Positions 44,734-53,579 of a DNA stretch of 64,000 nucleotides are shown piece by piece (position 1 is the first letter of the stretch; every line of letters begins with the position of its first letter). The notes beneath the pieces are model-generated. The model made no database searches. It was not told where the DNA came from and was given only the letters and a program-made list of their open reading frames with translations. A program made the translations under genes and the position numbers. The stretch lies in contig CBDFFO010000007.1 of the NCBI GenBank assembly GCA_965246805.1, positions 248,001-312,000 on the forward strand, read 5' to 3'. The DNA comes from Schlegelella_A sp965246805. Its GTDB lineage: Bacteria; Pseudomonadota; Gammaproteobacteria; Burkholderiales; Burkholderiaceae_C.

Positions 44734-45398
44734 CGCCGGACCGCCCACGCCTGGCCAAAAAACTGGGCACGATCCTCGACGCGCTGGCCTTGACCGCCGA
44801 CGAATCTCAGCGTCACCAGCTGATCGAGTGGGTGCTGCGCCTCGAACGCTGGAACGCAACCTACAACCTGACAGCAGTGCGTGACGTCGACGAGATGCTG
44901 ATCCAGCACGTAGGCGATTGCCTCGCCGTGTTGGGCCCGATGGATCGGCAGAGCGCAACGCAACCTGCCACCACCGTTCTCGATGTCGGAAGCGGAGCGG
45001 GCTTTCCGGGTTCGGTGATCGCCGTGATGCGTCCGGCGTTGCAGGTGACGTGCATCGACGGCGTCGGCAAAAAGGTGGCATTCATCCGCCAGGCTGCCGC
45101 CGAACTCGGCATTCGAAACCTGGCGGTCGAGCACGCTCGGGTTCAGGATTTTCAAGGGCGTGCGTTCGATCTGATCACCTCACGCGCCCTCAGCGAACTG
45201 ATGCTGTTCACACAGCTGACCCGCCACCTCCTTGCGCCCAGGGGCAGTTGGATGGCCATGAAGGGCAAGGTACCCAACAGCGAGACGGCTACGCTCGAAG
45301 CGACTGGCGTCGGATTTCACGTGGAACAATTGACCGTTCCGCTGATGCGCGCTGAACGATGCGTGATCTGGATGCAGCCATTCACAAGTAAGCGCTAG
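44730..45398 (+). CDS. rsmG: 16S rRNA (guanine-527-N7)-methyltransferase RsmG
   Basis: Methylates G527 of 16S rRNA; loss gives low-level streptomycin resistance in other bacteria. 222 residues with WNATYNLTAVRD, SAM motif LDVGSGAGFPG and LITSRAL, all diagnostic of the family. GTG start overlaps the mnmG stop by 4 nt, giving the usual mnmG-rsmG pair. Confidence 0.96.
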   Translation: MTPDRPRLAKKLGTILDALALTADESQRHQLIEWVLRLERWNATYNLTAVRDVDEMLIQHVGDCLAVLGPMDRQSATQPATTVLDVGSGAGFPGSVIAVMRPALQVTCIDGVGKKVAFIRQAAAELGIRNLAVEHARVQDFQGRAFDLITSRALSELMLFTQLTRHLLAPRGSWMAMKGKVPNSETATLEATGVGFHVEQLTVPLMRAERCVIWMQPFTSKR

Positions 45399-45444
45399 CT
45401 GTATTGAAATCGAGCATGGATGAAGCGTCAGGCCACCGGTACAT

Positions 45445-46212
45445 ATGAAGATTTTTTGCGTGGCCAACCAAAAAGGAGGGGTGGGCAAAACCACCACCAC
45501 CGTCAATCTGGCCGCCGGCCTGGCCAAGATCGGCAAACGCGTGCTCCTCGTCGATCTCGACCCGCAGGGCAACGCGACGATGGGTTCGGGCGTCGACAAG
45601 CGAGCGCTCGAACGCACCGTCTACGACGTGCTGCTCGAAAGCGCTTCGATCACCGAGGCGGTACGAACTGCAGCGAACGCCGGCTACGACATCGTCGGCG
45701 CGAACCGCGAGCTGGCAGGCGCCGAAGTCGAATTGGTCGATGTCGAGCGGCGCGAGTTGCGTCTGCGCCAAGCACTCGCCGTCGTCGAGACACTTTACGA
45801 CTTCGTCTTGATCGACTGCCCACCCAGCCTCAGCATGCTCACGCTGAACGGGCTCTGCTGCGCGGATGGCGTCATCGTGCCGATGCAATGCGAATACTTC
45901 GCGCTCGAAGGGCTCAGCGACCTCGTCAACACCATCAAACAGGTGCATGCCAACCTGAACCCGAAGCTCGCGATCATCGGCCTGCTGCGCGTGATGTTCG
46001 ACGCGCGCATCACGCTGCAACAGCAGGTGAGCGAGCAGCTGAAAACGCATTTCGGCGACAAGGTGTTCAACACCGTGATCCCGCGCAATGTGCGCTTGGC
46101 GGAGGCGCCGAGCTACGGCCTCCCGGGGGTCGTGTTCGATCCCGGTTCAAAAGGTGCGCAGGCGTTTCTCGAGTTCGCGACCGAAATGGCCCTGCGGATC
46201 GAGACGATGTGA
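45445..46212 (+). CDS. parA: Chromosome partitioning ATPase ParA/Soj
   Basis: Deviant-Walker ATPase that with ParB and parS segregates the origin region. 255 residues with NQKGGVGKTTTTVNLA (deviant Walker A), VLLVDLDPQGN, DFVLIDCPPSLSML and the C-terminal LAEAPSYGLPG. No N-terminal helix-turn-helix, so this is the short chromosomal form. It lies 46 bp after rsmG. Unusually parB does not follow directly: argC intervenes on the other strand. Confidence 0.96.
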   Translation: MKIFCVANQKGGVGKTTTTVNLAAGLAKIGKRVLLVDLDPQGNATMGSGVDKRALERTVYDVLLESASITEAVRTAANAGYDIVGANRELAGAEVELVDVERRELRLRQALAVVETLYDFVLIDCPPSLSMLTLNGLCCADGVIVPMQCEYFALEGLSDLVNTIKQVHANLNPKLAIIGLLRVMFDARITLQQQVSEQLKTHFGDKVFNTVIPRNVRLAEAPSYGLPGVVFDPGSKGAQAFLEFATEMALRIETM

Positions 46213-46249
46213 GCGACGGATCGCCCGATCGGCCGCGCCTGATCGAAGG

Positions 46250-47191
46250 TCAGAGCCCGCGCGTCTCGTCGACGCCGAGGTGAATGTTCATCGACTGCAC
46301 CGCCGCGCCGCTGGCTCCTTTGCCCAGATTGTCGAGCCGTGACATCAGCAGCACGCGCTCCTCGGTGCCGAAAACGAAGAGCTCGGCACGGTTGCTGTCG
46401 TTGCATGCCTGAACGTCGAAGAACCCATCGTCCATCGTCGCCGGGTCGCGAAGTGGCATGACCTTCACGAACGGTTCGCCCGCGTAACGCCGGGCCCATG
46501 CGCCGTGCAATTGTTCGGGAAGAACCCCAAGTCGCAGCTGCGACGCGTGCAGCGGGATGCTGACGGCCAGCCCTTTCAGGAACGGACCGACGATGGGCTC
46601 GAAGATCGGCTCGATCTCGAGCCGAGCGTGCGCCTTCATCTCCGGCAGGTGCTTGTGCCCGAGGCCGAGTGCGTATGGGCGCGGCGCCAGCAGCGAACCA
46701 TCGGCGCTGCTTTCGTACTGCTCGATCATCTTCTTGCCGCCACCCGAATAGCCGGTGATCGAGTGTGCGCTGAGCAGGATCGACGGCGGCACCAGGCCGG
46801 CGTCGACGAGCGGGCGCATCAGCAAGATGAACGCTGTCGCATGGCAACCGGGGTTTGCAATGCGCTTCGATTTCCGCAGCAACTCGCGCTGATCGGGTGC
46901 GAGTTCGGGCAGGCCGAACACCCAGTCGGGCGAGGTCCGATGCGCCGTGCTCGCGTCGATAAGGCACGTGCGCGGATTCGCGACGAGCGAGGCCGCTTCG
47001 CGCGCGGCCGCATCGGGCAGACACAGGAAGGCCACGTCGGCAGCGTTCAACAACCGTGCGCGCTCCGCCGCGTCTTTGCGACGGTCCGGGTCGATGCGCA
47101 AGATCTCGATGTCGTCGCGCTGTGCGAGCACGTCGTGAATGCGCAGCCCGGTGGTGCCTTCCTGGCCATCGACAAAGACGGTGTGTTTCAT
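46250..47191 (-). CDS. argC: N-acetyl-gamma-glutamyl-phosphate reductase, short form
   Basis: Third step of arginine biosynthesis, NADPH-dependent reduction of N-acetylglutamyl phosphate. The 313-residue length and sequence (VFVDGQEGTTGLRI, SITGYSGGGKKMI) fit the type 2 short enzymes. The catalytic Cys is in IANPGCHATAF, and HKHLPEM supplies the conserved His. ATG at 47191. It is convergent with parA (37-bp gap) and divergent from parB (88-bp gap), so parA and parB cannot share a simple transcript here. No other arg genes are near. Confidence 0.95.
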   Translation of the reverse strand: MKHTVFVDGQEGTTGLRIHDVLAQRDDIEILRIDPDRRKDAAERARLLNAADVAFLCLPDAAAREAASLVANPRTCLIDASTAHRTSPDWVFGLPELAPDQRELLRKSKRIANPGCHATAFILLMRPLVDAGLVPPSILLSAHSITGYSGGGKKMIEQYESSADGSLLAPRPYALGLGHKHLPEMKAHARLEIEPIFEPIVGPFLKGLAVSIPLHASQLRLGVLPEQLHGAWARRYAGEPFVKVMPLRDPATMDDGFFDVQACNDSNRAELFVFGTEERVLLMSRLDNLGKGASGAAVQSMNIHLGVDETRGL

Positions 47192-47279
47192 GCGGGCCTC
47201 AATAGAGCCGCGCAGGATACGGCACGCGGGCCCGGCGCGTTCGCGCCTGCGCGGTCGCCGATCCCGCACAATGTTTCGA

Positions 47280-48203
47280 ATGGCGACGAAAAAACCGAAG
47301 GGGCTCGGCCTTGGACTCGAAGCATTGCTCGGCCCGCGCGTCAAAGAACCCGGCGAGAAGATGGCCTCCGACGGCACCGGCGTCCACACGCTGGCACTCG
47401 ATCGCATGCAGCCCGGCAAGTACCAGCCACGCACTCGCATGGACGAAGGCGCCCTTTACGAATTGGCCGAAAGCATCAAGGCCCAAGGCGTGATGCAACC
47501 GGTGCTCGTCCGCCCGCTGCATGGCACGGCGGCAAATGGCAGCGTGCGCTACGAGATCATCGCAGGCGAGCGGCGAGTGCGCGCCGCGCGTCTCGCCGGA
47601 CTCGACGAGCTGCCCGTGCTGGTGCGCGACGTGCCCGACGAGTCGGCCGCCGCGATGGCTCTCATCGAGAACATCCAGCGCGAGGGTCTGAATCCGCTCG
47701 AAGAAGCGCAAGGCCTGAAGCGATTGACGGACGAGTTCGGCCTCACTCACGAAGCCGCCGCGAAGGCAGTGGGGCGCTCCAGGAGCGCCGCCAGCAATCT
47801 CTTGCGCTTGCTGCATCTCTCGGAGCCGGTCCAGCATTTGCTGATGGCCGGCGACCTCGAAATGGGGCATGCCCGCGCGTTGCTGCCGCTCGAGGGCGCC
47901 ACGCAAGTCCAGTTCGCACACGAGATCGTGGCCAAGAAGATGAGCGTTCGCGATGCGGAACGCCTGGTCGCGAAGGAGGCCTCGCGTGGGCATCGTCCAT
48001 CGACTCCTGCGCGTGAGAAAAAGGCGAAAGGGCGCGACCTCGTTCGCATCGAGCAGGCGCTGTCGGACCTGTTGGCCGCACAGGTCGAGATCCGTGTGAA
48101 GAAGCGCACGTCACGCGGAGAGCACGGTGAAGTCGCGATCGAATTCGCATCGCTCGACGAGCTCAATGGCCTGCTGCAGAAGCTGGGCCTCCCCGGCGAA
48201 TGA
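47280..48203 (+). CDS. parB: Chromosome partitioning protein ParB
   Basis: CTP-dependent clamp that loads at parS. 307 residues with the N-terminal KKPKGLGLGLEALLG, nuclease-like/CTPase box GERRVRAARLAG, ENIQREGLNPLEEAQG, and the helix-turn-helix LTHEAAAKAVGRSRSAASNLLRLL (as VGRSRSAASNLLRLL). C-terminal dimerisation part ends LNGLLQKLGL. ATG 47280 is favoured over one at 47271. It has its own promoter region in the 88-bp gap shared with argC. Confidence 0.96.
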   Translation: MATKKPKGLGLGLEALLGPRVKEPGEKMASDGTGVHTLALDRMQPGKYQPRTRMDEGALYELAESIKAQGVMQPVLVRPLHGTAANGSVRYEIIAGERRVRAARLAGLDELPVLVRDVPDESAAAMALIENIQREGLNPLEEAQGLKRLTDEFGLTHEAAAKAVGRSRSAASNLLRLLHLSEPVQHLLMAGDLEMGHARALLPLEGATQVQFAHEIVAKKMSVRDAERLVAKEASRGHRPSTPAREKKAKGRDLVRIEQALSDLLAAQVEIRVKKRTSRGEHGEVAIEFASLDELNGLLQKLGLPGE

Positions 48204-48584
48204 TGTGCTTTTCAGCGTCGACGCCGGAGCGATGCATGCACGCCACTTGTCATGTGCGGCGAAGCTCGGGAAACGAGAGCAACGTCACGCCAGCCTTGAT
48301 GCTCTTGGGCGCTGGCGTCAACGGCGCACATCGGCGGCACGTTGTTTGCTAAATTTGATCGATCCCTGATGGCTCGAACACGCCATTCCAAGTGCAACTG
48401 TCGATGATCTGATCTCGATAATCCCGCGTATTTGAATCATCAGCAAAGGAAAGATGCACCAAGCTTCGATGAACGACCGCTGATTTCCAGGAAAGCTCTG
48501 ATGGCGCCCGCCGGGCTCCATCAGAACTTCCCCGGACTGGCAGAACAACGGTTCTGCAGCCCTCCTCACGCACAGGAGATCAGC
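48204..48584. other. Long 5' region of the prkA operon
   Basis: This 381-bp gap between parB and prkA has no gene that I can support. It contains a near-consensus sigma-54 promoter at 48335-48350, and the predicted transcript would have an untranslated leader of about 225 nt. Sequence after 48350 is less GC-rich than the surroundings. No obvious NtrC palindrome was found by eye in the 130 bp upstream of the promoter. Confidence 0.6.
48335..48350 (+). promoter_or_regulatory. Sigma-54 (RpoN) promoter for prkA-yeaH-spoVR
   Basis: CGGCACGTTGTTTGCT matches the RpoN consensus TGGCACG-N4-TTGCW at every position except the first. The invariant GG (48336-48337) and GC (48348-48349) are separated by exactly 10 nt. 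Transcription would start near 48361. In E. coli the homologous yeaGH operon is known to be driven by sigma-54 with NtrC, which supports the call. Confidence 0.75.
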
Positions 48585-50507
48585 ATGGATGTCATCGCCA
48601 ACTTCGCGGCGCGCTTCGAGCGCAGCCGAGAAGAAGAGCTCTCGATCGAGGAATACCTCGCCGAGTGCAATCGCAACCCGCTCGCCTACGCTTCCGCCGC
48701 CGAGCGCATGCTGAAAGCGATCGGCGAGCCCAAGATGGTCGACACGCGCAACGACCCGCGCACCTCGCGTCTGTTCGCGAACAAGGTCATCAAGGTCTAC
48801 CCGGCGTTCGCCGAGTTCTACGGCATGGAAGACGCGATCGAGCAGGTCGTGAGCTACTTCCGCCACGCCGCGCAAGGGCTCGAAGAGAAGAAGCAGATCC
48901 TCTATCTGCTGGGCCCGGTGGGCGGCGGCAAGAGTTCGATCGCCGAGCGGCTGAAGATCCTGATGGAGCAGGTGCCGTTCTACGCGATCAAGGGATCGCC
49001 GGTGAACGAGTCGCCGCTCGGATTGTTCGACCCGACCGAAGACGGCCCGCTGCTCGAAAAGGAATACGGCATCCCGTCGCGCTACCTGCAGCGCATCCTG
49101 AGCCCGTGGGCCGTGAAGCGGCTCGACGAGTACGGCGGCGACATCCGCAAGTTCAAGATCGTGAAGCGCCACCCGAGCGTGCTGAAGCAGATCGGCGTCG
49201 CGAAGACCGAGCCGGGCGACGAGAACAACCAGGACATCTCGGCGCTCGTCGGCAAGGTCGACATCCGCAAGCTCGAGACCTTCGCGCAGGATGATCCCGA
49301 CGCGTACAGCTTCTCGGGTGGCTTGTGCCTCGCGAACCAGGGCCTGCTCGAGTTCGTCGAGATGTTCAAGGCGCCCATCAAGGTGCTGCACCCGCTGCTC
49401 ACGGCCACGCAAGAAGGCAACTTCAAGGGCACCGAAGGCTTCGGCGCGATCCCGTTCGACGGCATCGTGCTCGCGCACTCGAACGAGAGCGAGTGGAAGA
49501 CCTTCCGCAACAACAAGAACAACGAGGCCTTCCTCGACCGCATCTACATCGTGAAGGTGCCGTACTGCCTGCGCGTGTCGGAAGAGGTGAAGATCTATGA
49601 GAAGCTCCTGCGCGGGTCATCGCTAGCGGAGTCGAAGTGCGCGCCCGGCACGCTGAAGATGATGAGCCAGTTCGCGATGCTCACGCGTCTGAAGGAGCCC
49701 GAGAACTCGTCGCTCTATTCGAAGATGCTGATCTATGACGGTGACAGCCTGAAAGACACCGACCCGCGTGCCAAGAGCTACCAGGAGTACCGCGACTACG
49801 CAGGGGTCGATGAAGGCATGAGCGGAGTCTCGACGCGTTTCGCGTTCAAGATCCTGTCGAAGGTGTTCAACTTCGACCCGGCCGAGGTTGCCGCGAACCC
49901 GGTGCACCTGATGTACGTGCTCGAGCAGCAGATCGAGCGCGAGCAGTTTCCGAGCGAGGTCGAGCAGAAGTACCTCGGCTTCATCAAGGAGCATTTGTCG
50001 GCGCGCTACGCCGAGTTCATCGGCAAGGAGATCCAGACTGCCTACCTCGAGAGCTACAGCGAGTACGGCCAGAACATCTTCGACCGCTACGTGACGTATG
50101 CCGACTACTGGATCCAGGACCAGGAGTACCGCGACACCGACACCGGCGAGGTGTTCGACCGCGCGTCGCTGAACGCAGAACTCGAAAAGATCGAGAAGCC
50201 CGCGGGCATCTCGAACCCGAAAGATTTCAGGAACGAGATCGTCAATTTCGTGCTCCGCGCGCGCGCCAACAACAACGGCAAGAACCCGCTCTGGACCAGC
50301 TACGAGAAGCTGCGCACCGTGATCGAGAAGAAGATGTTTTCGAACACCGAAGAACTGCTGCCGGTGATCAGCTTCAACGCGAAGGCGAGTGCCGACGAGG
50401 CCAAGAAGCACGAGAACTTCGTCAACCGCATGGTCGCGAAGGGCTACACCGCGAAACAGGTCCGGTTGTTATGCGAGTGGTATCTGCGCGTGCGCAAGAG
50501 TTCGTGA
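48585..50507 (+). CDS. prkA: PrkA family serine protein kinase / AAA+ protein (YeaG)
   Basis: A 640-residue cytoplasmic protein with an AAA+ N-terminal module (P-loop LGPVGGGKSS near residues 109-118) and the PrkA C-terminal domain. Segments such as LLGPVGGGKSSIAERLK, GLFDPTEDGP, LLTATQEGNF and IVLAHSNESEW are family-typical. E. coli YeaG acts in stress and nitrogen starvation survival; the B. subtilis homologue has reported protease activity. CAGGAGAT precedes ATG 48585. First gene of prkA-yeaH-spoVR. Confidence 0.96.
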   Translation: MDVIANFAARFERSREEELSIEEYLAECNRNPLAYASAAERMLKAIGEPKMVDTRNDPRTSRLFANKVIKVYPAFAEFYGMEDAIEQVVSYFRHAAQGLEEKKQILYLLGPVGGGKSSIAERLKILMEQVPFYAIKGSPVNESPLGLFDPTEDGPLLEKEYGIPSRYLQRILSPWAVKRLDEYGGDIRKFKIVKRHPSVLKQIGVAKTEPGDENNQDISALVGKVDIRKLETFAQDDPDAYSFSGGLCLANQGLLEFVEMFKAPIKVLHPLLTATQEGNFKGTEGFGAIPFDGIVLAHSNESEWKTFRNNKNNEAFLDRIYIVKVPYCLRVSEEVKIYEKLLRGSSLAESKCAPGTLKMMSQFAMLTRLKEPENSSLYSKMLIYDGDSLKDTDPRAKSYQEYRDYAGVDEGMSGVSTRFAFKILSKVFNFDPAEVAANPVHLMYVLEQQIEREQFPSEVEQKYLGFIKEHLSARYAEFIGKEIQTAYLESYSEYGQNIFDRYVTYADYWIQDQEYRDTDTGEVFDRASLNAELEKIEKPAGISNPKDFRNEIVNFVLRARANNNGKNPLWTSYEKLRTVIEKKMFSNTEELLPVISFNAKASADEAKKHENFVNRMVAKGYTAKQVRLLCEWYLRVRKSS

Positions 50508-50559
50508 TCGCAGACGAGGTGGTGTCGCAACGACGGCTCTAAAGCCACAAGGCGGACGA

Positions 50560-51837
50560 ATGCTCCAGCAGATCATCGATCGCCGGCTCGCCGGCAAGAA
50601 CAAGTCGATCGGCAACCGCGAACGGTTCCTGCGGCGCTACCAGGGCCAGTTGCGCGAAGCCGTGCGGCGCGCGGTCGACAACCGCGGTATCCGCGACGTC
50701 GAGCAGGGCGAGGACATTCACCTGCCCAAGCGCGACATGCGCGAGCCGGTCTTCGGCCACGGCTCGGGCGGCGCGCGCGAGATGGTGCACCCCGGCAACC
50801 AGGAGTACGTGCGCGGCGACCACATCGAACGTCCGAAGGGCGGTGGCAGGGGCGCGGGCTCGGGCGAGAGCGGCGACTCGGCGGGTGGCGAAGACGACTT
50901 CGTCTTTCACCTCACCAAAGAAGAGTTCATGCAGATCTTCTTCGATGACCTGGCGCTGCCGCGCATGCTGCGCACCCAACTCACCGAAATGCCTGAGATG
51001 AAGCCGCACCGCGCCGGCTTCTCGAACGCCGGCACGCCGAGCAACCTCAGCGTGCTGCGATCGATGCGCAGTGCGATCGGCAGACGCGTCGCGATCGGCG
51101 CGGGATCGCGTTCGGAGGTGACCGAGCTCGAAGAGCAGCTCGCGCTGTTGACGGTCGACTTGAGCGATCCGGCTCGCACCGCCGCACGCCTGGAACTCGA
51201 AGCCCGCCTCGTCGAGCTGCGCGCGCGCCTCGGGCGCATCCCGTACCTAGACCCGATCGACCTGCGTTATCGCAACCGCGTTCGCGTGCCGGTGCCGACC
51301 GCCAAAGCGGTGATGTTCTGCCTGATGGACGTCTCGGGCTCGATGGACGAAGCGCGCAAGGAGCTCGCGAAGCGCTTCTTCATCCTGCTCTACCTGTTCC
51401 TCACGCGCCACTACGAGAAGATCGACCTCGTCTTCATTCGTCACCACACGCAGGCCCAGGAGGTCGACGAGGAGAGCTTCTTCCGCGCACGCGAAACCGG
51501 TGGCACGGTGGTCTCGAGCGCGCTTGTGCTGATGGACGAGATCATCACCGCGCGCTACTCGACGAGCGACTGGAACATCTACGCCGCGCAAGCGAGCGAC
51601 GGTGACAACTGGCACCACGACAGCGGCCGCTGCCGCGAACTGCTCACCGATTCGTTGCTGCCGAAGTGCCGCTACTTCGCTTACGTGCAAGTGGCCGAAG
51701 AAGAACAGAACCTGTGGGAGGAGTACGCGCGACTGCAGGAGACGCAACGCGGATTCGCGATGCGCAAGGTGACCGAGGCGGCGCAGATCTATCCCGTGTT
51801 TCGCGATCTCTTCAAGACCGAAGGTGCCAACCCATGA
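50560..51837 (+). CDS. yeaH: YeaH/DUF444 family protein with vWA-like domain
   Basis: A 425-residue partner of PrkA. The N-terminus LQQIIDRRLAGKNKSIGNRERFLRRY (as DRRLAGKNKSIGNRERF) is family-typical, a Gly/Ser-rich linker spans about residues 88-108, and the C-terminal half has a von Willebrand A metal site MDVSGSMDEARK. Function is unknown but it is genetically tied to PrkA. Starts 52 bp after prkA; its stop overlaps the spoVR ATG by 4 nt. Confidence 0.95.
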   Translation: MLQQIIDRRLAGKNKSIGNRERFLRRYQGQLREAVRRAVDNRGIRDVEQGEDIHLPKRDMREPVFGHGSGGAREMVHPGNQEYVRGDHIERPKGGGRGAGSGESGDSAGGEDDFVFHLTKEEFMQIFFDDLALPRMLRTQLTEMPEMKPHRAGFSNAGTPSNLSVLRSMRSAIGRRVAIGAGSRSEVTELEEQLALLTVDLSDPARTAARLELEARLVELRARLGRIPYLDPIDLRYRNRVRVPVPTAKAVMFCLMDVSGSMDEARKELAKRFFILLYLFLTRHYEKIDLVFIRHHTQAQEVDEESFFRARETGGTVVSSALVLMDEIITARYSTSDWNIYAAQASDGDNWHHDSGRCRELLTDSLLPKCRYFAYVQVAEEEQNLWEEYARLQETQRGFAMRKVTEAAQIYPVFRDLFKTEGANP

Positions 51838-53543
51838 GCGTGACACCGATGGAAGAACCCGGCACCGCGGGCATGGCCGCTGCGGCGACGATCGCCGCGG
51901 CGACCGCTCAGGCGCATCCCTTGCCGACATCGAACGCCTACGTGCCGAGCAGCGACCGCGGCCGACCGACGGCACGCAGGATCCGCCCCGAGCGCACGCT
52001 GTTGCAAGAGCCCTTGCCGACTGGCCCGCGCGCCGAGGCACCGTTGCCCGACCCGAGCGACTGGACCTTCGAACTCGTCGAGGAATACCACGACAAGATC
52101 CGCGCGGCCGCACAGCGCTTCGGCCTCGACACCTACCCGAACCAGCTCGAAGTGATCACGGCCGAGCAGATGATGGATGCGTACGCATCGGTCGGCATGC
52201 CGGTGAACTACCGCCACTGGAGCTACGGCAAGGAGTTCATCGCCAACGAGCGCAGCTATCGGCGCGGTCAGATGGGCCTGGCGTACGAGATCGTCATCAA
52301 TTCCGACCCGTGCATCAGCTACCTGATGGAAGAGAACACCACCGCGATGCAGGCGTTGGTGATCGCGCACGCGGCCTACGGCCACAACAGCTTCTTCAAG
52401 GGCAACTACCTGTTTCGGCTGTGGACGGATGCGTCGTCGATCATCGACTACCTCGTCTACGCGAAGAACTTCGTCGCCGAGTGCGAGGAGCGCCACGGCA
52501 TGGAACAAGTCGAGGACCTGCTCGACAGCTGCCATGCGCTGCAGAACTACGGCGTCGACCGCTACCACCGGCCGAGCCGCATCTCTCTGGCCGAGGAGCT
52601 GGCGCGCCGGACCGAGCGCCAGGCTTATGCGCAGACCCAGGTGAACGACATCTGGCGCACCTTGCCCAAGCGCGCCGATCGCAACGAAGAGAGCACGGAC
52701 GCGAAACGGTTCCCGCTCGAGCCGCAGGAGAACATCCTCTATTTCGTCGAGAAGAACGCGCCTTTGCTCGAACCCTGGCAGCGCGAAGTGGTGCGCATCG
52801 TGCGGAAGATCGCGCAGTACTTCTATCCGCAGCGACAGACGCAGGTGATGAACGAAGGCTGGGCCACGTTCTGGCACCACCACCTGCTGAACACGCTGTA
52901 CGACGAAGGCCACCTCACCGACGGCGTGATGATCGAGTGGTTGAAGTCGCACACCAATGTCGTGTATCAGCCGCCCGTCGGCCATCGCGCGTACAGCGGC
53001 ATCAACCCGTACGCGCTCGGCTTCGCGATGTACACCGACATCAAGCGCATCTGCGAAGACCCGACCGATGAAGACCGCGAGTGGTTCCCGAACCTTGCCG
53101 GCACGCCGTGGCTGCCTGCGCTGCACCATGCGATGCGCAACTTCAAGGACGAGAGCTTCATCGGCCAGTATTTGTCGCCGAAGGTGATCCGGGATCTGCG
53201 CCTGTTCGCGATCGTCGACGACGAACACGCCGAGCACCTGCATGTCTCGGCGATTCACGACACGATCGGCTACCGCCACGTGCGCGAGGCGATGGCCAAG
53301 CAGTACGACCTCAGTGCACGCGAGCCCGATATCCAGGTCTGGAACGTGAACCTTCGCGGCGACCGGTCACTGACCCTGCGTCACACGCGACACAACAACC
53401 GGCCGCTCAACGACAGCGCCGAAGAGGTGTTGAAGCACGTCGCACGGCTGTGGGGCTTCGGCGTCAACCTCGACAGCGTCGACAGCTTCGGCGACATCAG
53501 CGCGAATTGGTCGGTGAACGCGCCGGAACACGAGCGAATTTGA
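51834..53543 (+). CDS. SpoVR family protein (YcgB-like)
   Basis: A 569-residue protein. The SpoVR domain starts near residue 77 (WTFELVEEYHDKIRAAA) and includes NEGWATFWHHHLLNTLYDEG, with a His-rich motif that suggests metal binding (NEGWATFWHHH). The first ~75 residues are an Ala/Pro-rich extension not usually present. Homologues are needed for spore cortex in Bacillus, but in proteobacteria they belong to the PrkA-YeaH stress module, whose mechanism is unknown. ATGA overlap with yeaH. Confidence 0.93.
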   Translation: MSVTPMEEPGTAGMAAAATIAAATAQAHPLPTSNAYVPSSDRGRPTARRIRPERTLLQEPLPTGPRAEAPLPDPSDWTFELVEEYHDKIRAAAQRFGLDTYPNQLEVITAEQMMDAYASVGMPVNYRHWSYGKEFIANERSYRRGQMGLAYEIVINSDPCISYLMEENTTAMQALVIAHAAYGHNSFFKGNYLFRLWTDASSIIDYLVYAKNFVAECEERHGMEQVEDLLDSCHALQNYGVDRYHRPSRISLAEELARRTERQAYAQTQVNDIWRTLPKRADRNEESTDAKRFPLEPQENILYFVEKNAPLLEPWQREVVRIVRKIAQYFYPQRQTQVMNEGWATFWHHHLLNTLYDEGHLTDGVMIEWLKSHTNVVYQPPVGHRAYSGINPYALGFAMYTDIKRICEDPTDEDREWFPNLAGTPWLPALHHAMRNFKDESFIGQYLSPKVIRDLRLFAIVDDEHAEHLHVSAIHDTIGYRHVREAMAKQYDLSAREPDIQVWNVNLRGDRSLTLRHTRHNNRPLNDSAEEVLKHVARLWGFGVNLDSVDSFGDISANWSVNAPEHERI

Positions 53544-53579
53544 GGGCGCGCTGCGAGGCGGCGGTGATGCTGAACCGGT

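Noticed and set aside
45313..45328. GATTTCACGTGGAACA in rsmG as a third parS
   Set aside because: Three mismatches to the 16-bp consensus. Kept only as a comment in the parS finding, not as a feature.
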